This document shows positions 57,301 to 64,000 of a stretch of DNA of 64,000 nt, one piece after another. The stretch lies in NCBI GenBank assembly GCA_029959085.1, contig JARWIR010000008.1, positions 16,168,001-16,232,000 on the forward strand. Direction: 5' to 3'. The notes beneath the pieces were generated by a model. It was not told the DNA's origin, did not search any database, and saw only the letters and a list, made by a program, of their open reading frames with translations. The translations under genes and the position numbers were made by a program. The DNA comes from Nemophila menziesii (lineage: Eukaryota > Streptophyta > Magnoliopsida > Boraginales > Hydrophyllaceae). The stretch's first letter is position 1. Each line of letters opens with the position of its first letter.

Positions 57301-58267
57301 GAAGGCGAACAATAATGCGATTCCTACAAAGCAGAATCTTTACAAAAGGAAATGTTCGGTAACAAACGAATGTATTAGGTGTCAACCTTCTCATTAGGTG
57401 AGAGATTAGCCAAACTATTTGGGTTGGATCATCTTTTCAAATCAAGGTTGACATTGAACAAAAATAATAATATAGGGGATTGGATTTTGAAATAACCAAT
57501 GGCTATTCAGAATGAGGTTGGGAATACAGCAAAATCATTGATTATATTATGATAAATATGTGGAACATTTGGAAAGAAAAAATGAAAGCGATTCATGAAG
57601 ATTGTCCTGTTGATGGGGACAACATTATCTTCTCAACGAACAAATTAGTGACAAAATTATATGGTGCAGATTTGAGAAGTTTCAACACCAACACACAACA
57701 ATATAATAATCGCACACCCAACCAAGAGAAAGAACCTAAGTTAGGATATACACCCATCACCATGCTTTGCGACAAGTTTTTTTTTGGAAAATCTTATGAA
57801 CCCACGGGGATCGGGATATTTCAATTTCATAAAGAAACAGGCAGCAAATTTTGCTCCAAAGATACAATGTTTTGCGATTTTATTTTTGAAGGAGAAGCCT
57901 TTGCGATTCTAAAAGAAGCGGAAAAATGTAAAGAATATCCTGGAGAAAGAAAAATGATTTGTTCAGATAACCTTGAAATAATTCAAGGTATTAGGCAGGT
58001 GTCAGGAGTGAACTAGAAAATTCAACTGATCATCCAGATGATAAACGAGATAGTCAGGGATTTTGGTCTCATCACCTTCAAACACATATCCAGGAGGTGG
58101 AATGGCCAATCAGACAAGTTCACAAAAGATGCTAGGCATGGGGCCACCGCTCGGTCACACAGAATTATCAGTGTGATGTCTATTATGGAGGATTCTCATA
58201 AGATTGGAATTGGATAATCTTGTTTTGTTTTCTTTGTTTTTTCGTTTCCTTTCATAGTTAAAAAAAA
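54330..58267 (+). pseudogene. Decayed LINE ORF2, endonuclease to RNase H, with poly(A)
   Basis: In order on the plus strand: endonuclease end (54480-54934: SWTIMGEFDDVLN, FYTWSNRQ, FDHSPLILHY). RT pieces follow in several frames (55616 [10 protein letters not shown]; near 55900 KAYDQVRWDF-like; 56070 CRGIRQGDSLP followed by a C-run of about 17 at 56098-56114). The thumb has WNKEVLIKAVMQVIHNYTIS-like sequence (56500) and KFLKGVYFPNNDIM (56780). Then come WPISKEGQYSTKTGYK (57130), zf-RVT (57290-57400), NMWNIWKEKMKAIHEDC (57555) and RNase H (57880-58140: EGEAFAILKEAEKC, SDNLEIIQGIRQVSG). The tail ends in an A-run at 58260-58267. Many frameshifts. It is the same family as the copy at 62133. Confidence 0.85.
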
Positions 58268-58595
58268 GGTACTACGAAATCAAACTCATGTCGGAAGAGG
58301 ATGAAAAATTCATCTTCAAGCACATTCATCGTCATCTCAATACACGGGCAGATAAGTTAGAAAAAAAGGAGAGGAATAGGGCAGTAACAGGACCAGGAAA
58401 TGTAAATATCATCCAAGAATGTTTTTAAAAATTAGGAATCAAGTAATAGTATTAGGTGGATAGGTATATTGTTAGTTTTTTTCCGTCCAAAAAAAAAGAC
58501 ACTACAATAAATTTAAGTTCATATAATCATTTACTTAAATTTGTTATACCATTATTAAAAAAAAAGATATTAAACTTCATTTACTTTTTTTTTTC
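58268..58595. other. Short spacer
   Basis: Sequence between the LINE tail and the MITE; A/T-rich with no recognised feature. It may include the LINE target-site flank. Confidence 0.4.
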
Positions 58596-58786
58596 GAGCA
58601 TTTCTATATATCACCCCTTTTGCTTCACCCATTTATCACTTCATATGTGTCATCTAATGTGGCATTAAACAAAGGAAAGAGAAAATAATCATTTAAGAGA
58701 GAGAAACATTTTTATTGGTGTTTAAAACCTCCACATAGGAGGTGATACATGGGTGAAGCAAAAAGAGGTGATATATATCTTTACTC
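58596..58786. mobile_element. 191-bp hairpin MITE
   Basis: GAGCATTTCTATATATCACC... pairs with the inverse of the right end (GAGTAAAGATATATATCACC). The pairing continues through TTTTGCTTCACCCAT and the ACCTCC/GGAGGT inner part. It resembles the MITE at 24321 in arm layout and size. No clean target duplication. Confidence 0.8.
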
Positions 58787-58849
58787 TTTTGTTTTGGTTA
58801 AGACATAAATTTAAATAGATGAAAAAAGAGAATTCGGTCAATGCCATAT

Positions 58850-60370
58850 CGGTGTCAAAGTGATCCAAGAGAATTGATCAGGTGAAGGAAAAAAGTTGAT
58901 GACCAATTATCTAGAATTAAGTTATAATAAAAACTCCTAGCAAGAATGCCCGTCGCTCTATTCCTAGAACTAGGGACATACTTGACAAAAATAAGATATT
59001 TAGACCTAATGATATCTCGAATTTTTTGCATGAGATGTCGCACCTTCCCGTTAGTGTTTGTTGTGGATTGTAGGCATATGGTAACACCAAGACTGTTAGT
59101 ATAATAGTAACATTCTCATCCTTGAAGGTACCAATAATATATTGACAAGCATTAAGAATCGTTGCAGATTCACCTTCAATTACCAAGTTGCACCAGATTT
59201 GTTTACCATCACACATGATAGTGTTTCGAGTCATCAATACCCATAAAAACAATCCTAGTAGGAGTATCATCTCCCTCGAAAGACGCATCAAAAGAATATT
59301 AAGAGCATAATTTGGGTACCCAATGTTATTAGTCGCAAGGAAATCGAGAGTATTCTATAAGTAAGCCTAGTACTGTGGGTGATGTCATCCCAATATTTCC
59401 CAAAGATATCATGCATGAGGTTTCCAATCAATATAGCTTCCTAGTTCCCTTTGTAACCTTCAAACAATCACTTAATTTTGTCATTTCAGATGTTCCAAAG
59501 GGTGATAAAGACGAGGGTCGTGAAAATTATCAAACACTTGTCACTAGTAACCCCAAATTTGTGGCATTGACCCATTGTTCAAAATTACCACTGAACCTCA
59601 TGTCAATGGTTAGAGTAAAACTAGCAGTGTTCTAGTCATCTTTGCTTCTAGGACATTCCAATAGGAAATGTTCCAGCACTTTCTTCGGCGTGGTTACATA
59701 CATGTTCTCTTGTAAAGGGAAACTCCACAAGGTAGGATATCATTACAACACTTCTAAATGAAAACTCATATTTTATTAGAATCTTTGCATGCCAACCCAT
59801 TTTCCAAATTCTCAAGTCCCTGGCAGTTCCGAAATATGACAAAGTGGTGAAATTCTCCGCTTTCATGGTCAAGATGGCATGATAGCCAGATTTAGTAGTT
59901 TGAATACCTTCATTTATTTGTGTCCAAATAATTATATCATTTTCATTGGTAGCATGTAGGGGGTAGAAAATTATGAAACATGTCGTTTCTTTATGGAATA
60001 TATTTTACATAAGATAGATATTCTAACTAGATCCATCTGGGAGAATGAGTTCACTAACCCTTTGCATGCTGGTACCATCCGATTTCTAAATAGGTATATG
60101 TATATGTAAACGTTGGTCTGCCAGATTTTGGTCAAGACAACATTACCAATCTGCCGAGTACAACTCTACATCTAGATATCCCTACTAGCCAAGATACTAG
60201 TCCATGCCCATGACTTAATATTATTTTTTGGTCATTATAAAAGGAGGGGATAGAGAATAGATTCCTTTTAGGTCTTAAGACAAGAGAGCATCCAGGTTGT
60301 TGAGAATTCGTCATGTAATCGATAATAAAAGGGCCAAGTTCATATTCTCAAAATCACAACCAAGCGCTCA
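58850..60370 (-). pseudogene. Decayed LINE 3' half (RNase H and zf-RVT remnants)
   Basis: The minus strand encodes RNase H pieces in two frames at 58855-59291 (RNTIMCDGKQIWCNLVIEGE, SATILNACQYIIGTFKDENV, then RHLMQKIRDII). Further upstream (59640-59872) lies zf-RVT-like sequence (KKVLEHFLLECPRSK, with WKMGWHAKI). Regions to 60370 match LINE connection sequence only vaguely. A different LINE family from the copies at 54330 and 62133. Confidence 0.55.
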
Positions 60371-60599
60371 TTTTCCGGGGGGATGGGTGTGGAAATATTG
60401 TCCCAACCTTTCTAGTAAAATTGTTAACGATGTTCTGAGCGGGGGAATTATAGAATAAATCCCCACAACATACACATTAAAAAACTAAAGCCCACCCCAA
60501 AAACCCCACTTGTAATGTAACTAGTACAGGGGGAAAAACCAAATGTACCCCTTCCCGACAATGAATACCTAATAAAGCCAAAACAAAAACACCATTAGG
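60371..60599. other. Border between LINE relic and GC-rich island
   Basis: No coding signal; contains short C/A-rich runs (CCCACCCCAAAAACCCCAC). Origin unknown. Confidence 0.3.
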
Positions 60600-61450
60600 G
60601 TATTCCACCGACCCACCCATATTCCCTCCTCTCTCTTCCTCCTTCCTCTTCCCCTACCTGCAGAACCCAGTCCCACCTTCCCACCACCACTGCTTGATGC
60701 CCTCCTTCCTCCCTCGTGTCCACCTTCCAGCGCTACTGCACACCACGACGAAGCTTCTCGCCATCACCACAGCTCCACCACGACGCACCACCACCGAGCA
60801 AGCTTCTGCAGTCGCGCTCTCACCGACCCCACCATCGAACCACCATCAAAGCCGACGCTACAGCTGTGGTCAGACCTTCCTGGCGCCGCTGTGAAGACCA
60901 CGAGACACACTGCTGCTCAGATCCACCAACACCAACACAGATCCAACCTTCATCAAGCTTCTGTTCATGGAGATCCGGCCTCTGCTGCAAAACCATCTGA
61001 ATCCCACTGCTGCAACACTATTCCGACACCGCTCCGTTCGTGAAGAAGACCAGAAACCCGTCCTCACAAGATCCACCATCGCCATGAGAAGAGAAGAAGC
61101 TTGCTGCACAACCAGCGAAAGAAGCGTCCATTTCCGCCACCACCTGCTGCACAACCAGCGAGACTAGCATCCATCCACCACGAAGCCAAGAGATCCCAAC
61201 CACCACGGAGCCAAGAGATCCCGACCACCACGGAGCCAGGCCACCATCTTCTTCGATCTCAGCGCCACCATCTTCTGCGTTTCAGATCTAGAAAAGAGCT
61301 CGTGAAGATGACCACCGTCGCCTCGCGCCATCACCGTCGTGCACCGCCCCTCTGCTGTGACCATCATATCCTCCGTCGTGCTGCCATATCTCCTCAGATA
61401 CACCACCATTCCCGTCGAAGTGACTGGCCAGATCCGCGTCCACGGTGGTC
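60600..61450. other. GC-rich island with overlapping open frames
   Basis: Composition changes sharply from AT-rich to well over half G+C, rich in CACCAC, CTTCT and CCACC words. Open frames exist on both strands at the same time (for example 61101-61538 plus, 61288-61641 minus), as expected from low stop-codon density, so none is called as a gene. An AGCCAAGAGATCCC(A/G)ACCAC block is repeated at about 61183 and 61210. It could be the 5' region of a retroelement or a captured gene piece; I cannot tell which. Confidence 0.5.
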
Positions 61451-62132
61451 CAGCCCTTTTGGGCCCATCTGTTTTTTTCTTCTAAACTCATGTCTGTACA
61501 GGTCTGTGGTCCAGCCCATATGGGTTCAGCCACATTAGTACAACCTAATTGGGTCCAGCCTATTATGGGCATTGTTAATGTTTTCTTCATTTTTTCAAAG
61601 ACTTTTATGGGCTTAGCCCGTTTTAAAAAAAAATCCAACAAAGGTGTTTTTTTTTAAACGTGTTTATGTTCGAAACGTGATTGCTTTTTAAATCTTTTTT
61701 GTTTTGTTAATTTTTTTCAGAAATGTGATTGTGAAAAACCATTTTGTGTGGGTCTTGTTGTCTAGCCTGTTATGGGCTATAGTTTTTCCTTTTTTTTAAA
61801 ACACTTCTGTTTGTGAATTAAGGGTTAGAATAAATCATGGTACAACCTCTCATGTATAGACATTAGAGTTTCGACATTATGGGCTAGACACTAGGGTCTG
61901 TGCCGGGAAAAAATATAAAAAACAAGGACAAAAACAAGGACAAAACGGGCTTGGGTATAGGCTCTTGGACAAAAACTTGAAAACCGAAACATTGGACATA
62001 TAAGAGAAAAATGGATTAGAACTAAAACACCTAAAAAACATTTAATTACAATATGTCTGTACGAAAAAAAATGTATAGGTCTGTACAATGTAGGTACGTA
62101 CTTCTGTGTATGTACCGAAAAAAAAATATCAG
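61451..62132. other. Spacer, nothing recognised
   Basis: T-rich sequence with repeated GGGCTTAG/GGGCCCA and CCAGCCCATATGGG-like words around 61450-61620. No gene. It ends at the poly(T) that marks the LINE tail. Confidence 0.4.
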
Positions 62133-64000
62133 TTTTTTTTTTTGGACATCGGAAGGTGCCGTTGCACCAAAAGAAAATCGTCTAACCAATTCCTAATTTA
62201 CATAATTTATTTGATAAATCGGGATGACAAGTAGTCGTCTCCCGATCCTTCAACGCCCCGTGCCTAGCTTCTTTAGCAACCCTATCCGCGATACAGTTGA
62301 GGTTCCTCTTGATGTGTTTAAACTTCAAGAAAGTACTCCCATTCGCCTTGTGGATAATATTGCGAAGAATAGGTTGAATAGCCCAACCTGCTGCTGACAC
62401 CTGCTTGATACCTTGAATAACTTCAAGGTTGTCTGACAAAATGACCGTTTTTTTATCCGGGTGTATATTGAATGCTTCAACTCCGTTGAGGACCGCTAGT
62501 GCTTCACCTTCAACTACTGAGTTACAATCTGCCATCCCGCTATATTTAGTTATCGTTTTATCCGGAAACTGTGTAATGATCACTGCTAAACCTGTAGGTT
62601 CATACTTGTTCTTAAACGCTGCGTCACAGTGAATTTCTACTTCATTAGTTTCTTCCTCTTCTTGATCGGTTGTCTCTATTTGCCTATTTTCCTTGAATTT
62701 CTTGCAATTGTTGAAGTCTTTCTAATTGATGCCATGAACTTCTTCGATGAGTTTAGTTGTGTTTCTTATGAGATTGTCTCCTTCTATTTTCGTGTCTTCG
62801 TGTATCGCCTTCATTTTCCCTTTCCAAATATTCCATAGATTTATCATAATTAGGTCTCTTACCACCCCCTCATCCCATCCTTCTTCCTTATAGGCTTTGA
62901 TTATATTTAAAAACCAGTTATCAATAGTCTCTTTCAGTTCATCCCCTATTCGGATCTGGAGTGGTATTCCAGCCCAGATCTCTTTACACATCTTACAAGT
63001 TAACAACAGGTGCTCAACTGTCTCATTGTCTTTCCTGCACCAAGGGCATTCCTTGGTTTCTGAGCATTTTCTTTTTTTCAGGTTTTCTTTGGTAGGAAGA
63101 GCATTATTAACCGCTCTCCACATAAATAATTTGATCTTCTTAGGTATATTTGATTTCCATATAGTATTCCAGACTTCTGGGTTTTGTTTATTACTGTTTG
63201 TTGAAGTGTTTGGTTTCTTAGCAATATACTCTTCGGTAATGATTTTGTACCCTGTCTTTGTGTTATACGTCCCTTCCTTTGAATAAGGCCAAACATATCT
63301 ATCCTCTTGAGGCATTTCATGTAGTCTAATTCTTTTTATGAGTGGGATGATAGGTTTCGGGAATAGATCATCGAGTAGTTCTAAATCCCATTTCAACTCA
63401 TTTTGACTAAATAGTTCACTTACTTTTCCAATCTTGCAGTTATTTGGTTTTTCTATTTTCCATTCTGTATCTATCCATTTGTCCTCCCATATATTAATGT
63501 TCTCCCCATTCCCAACTATATGTATTCCATGTTTTTTGATAAATTCCCATCCTTCAATAAGGCTGGCCCAACTCCATGTTCTGCTTTGCTTTAGTTTACA
63601 ATTTAAAAATGACGTTTTGGGAAAATAAATACCTTTTAACAATTTGGCAGCTAGTGTAGTTTGGTTGTGTATCAGTTTCCATGCCTGAGCTCCCAGAAGT
63701 GTCGTGTTCATTCTTTTGAAATCCTTGAAACCTAGTCCGCCTATGAGTTTCCGAACAGCTACTTTTTCCCATGCAAGCCAGTGTATCCTATTTTTCTCAC
63801 CTGAGTTCCACCAAAAATTTGAGATAGCCGAGATTAACCTGTTACAAAAAGCAACTGGAAAAGAAAAGATTGACATATAATAGTTAGGAATAGCTTGGAG
63901 GATGGCTTTTATTAGAACCTCTTTCCCTCCCTCGGAAAGAAGTTTCGCTTTCCATCCCTCTGTATGTTTGAACACTTTCTCCGCGATCCATTCTAATGAC
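62133..64000 (-). CDS. LINE ORF2 C-terminal part, one stop codon, runs off the window
   Basis: Read from the right edge, the frame 63975-62722 (417 codons, still open at the edge region) covers the RT thumb (WKAKLLSEGGKEVLIKAILQ, IHWLAWEKVAVRKLIGGLGF), WPYSKEGTYNTKTGYK and zf-RVT (KLFMWRAVNNALPTKENLKK, CPWCRKDNETVEHLLLTC). A TAG at 62722-62724 interrupts. The same frame then continues to 62182 with RNase H (IHCDAAFK, EGEALAVLNGVEAF, LSDNLEVIQGIKQVS, DRVAKEA). The 3' UTR is about 40 bp and ends in poly(A) (T-run 62133-62143). A single nonsense change and no frameshift suggest a fairly recent copy. Partner copy at 54330 is far more decayed. Confidence 0.9.

Noticed and set aside
60694..61641. 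Overlapping proteins of 66-145 residues on both strands
   Set aside because: Several phases are open together because of GC richness; no motif, splice pattern or preferred frame supports any one.

Overview
The window reads as nuclear DNA of a flowering plant, most likely a eudicot. The background is AT-rich, genes have many short GT-AG introns, and plant-type LTR retrotransposons, L1-like LINEs, SINE-like repeats and fold-back/MITE elements fill most of the space. No rRNA or convincing tRNA gene, CRISPR array or bacterial-type operon was seen. Only two host genes can be reconstructed.

Host genes. (1) 37410-39995, minus strand: a 12-exon leucine-rich-repeat receptor kinase of the FEI1/FEI2 type. 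It gives a complete 585-residue frame with signal peptide, LRRs, one membrane segment and a kinase domain carrying its key residues. (2) 17671-19922, plus strand: a 5-exon, 219-residue small protein with a basic NLS-like patch, a coiled coil and a C-terminal PDLNLP (EAR-type) motif, probably nuclear. I do not recognise its family. A Mutator-like MITE with its own internal 16-bp satellite ends about 590 bp upstream of its ATG.

Layout. 1-2369: 3' end and 3' LTR of a Ty3/gypsy-like element that interrupts a LINE (2370-4930, minus). 5037-6658: a 1.6-kb fold-back element with roughly 0.5-kb terminal inverted repeats, carrying spliced fragments of a host membrane-protein gene. 7084-8620: copia LTR plus decayed reverse transcriptase. 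8630-10511: related LTR and a LINE RNase H tail. 11190-12262: two fold-back MITEs. 12.3-14.1 kb: copia-type LTR. 16.8-19.9 kb: MITE and gene 2. 21.0-23.55 kb: a low-complexity district of short palindromes, telomere-like degenerate repeats, a CpG-ended module and a GTGG minisatellite. 24.3-26.4 kb: MITEs, one split by a solo LTR with a perfect target duplication. 27.7-29.8 kb: copia fragment interrupted by an LTR. 31.9-35.75 kb: decayed LINE interrupted by a solo LTR and an LTR fragment. 36.5-37.1 kb: palindromic element. 37.4-40.6 kb: the FEI-like gene. 43.7-47.6 kb: copia LTR and decayed coding remnants. 48.07-51.3 kb: gypsy LTR, tRNA-Asp primer site and gag. 51.36-52.5 kb: second copy of the palindrome/GTGG district. 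54.3-60.4 kb: two decayed LINEs and a MITE. 60.6-61.45 kb: GC-rich island. 62.13-64.0 kb: 3' part of a nearly intact LINE running off the window.

Nothing here forms an operon or multi-gene pathway. The most unusual material is the nested repeat biology: gene capture by the fold-back element, a family of five LTRs that all open with a hairpin, a motif array just upstream of the presumed TATA box of a solo LTR, and a CpG-ended module shared by separate loci. All identifications are from reading the sequence and recalling families; no database search was run.
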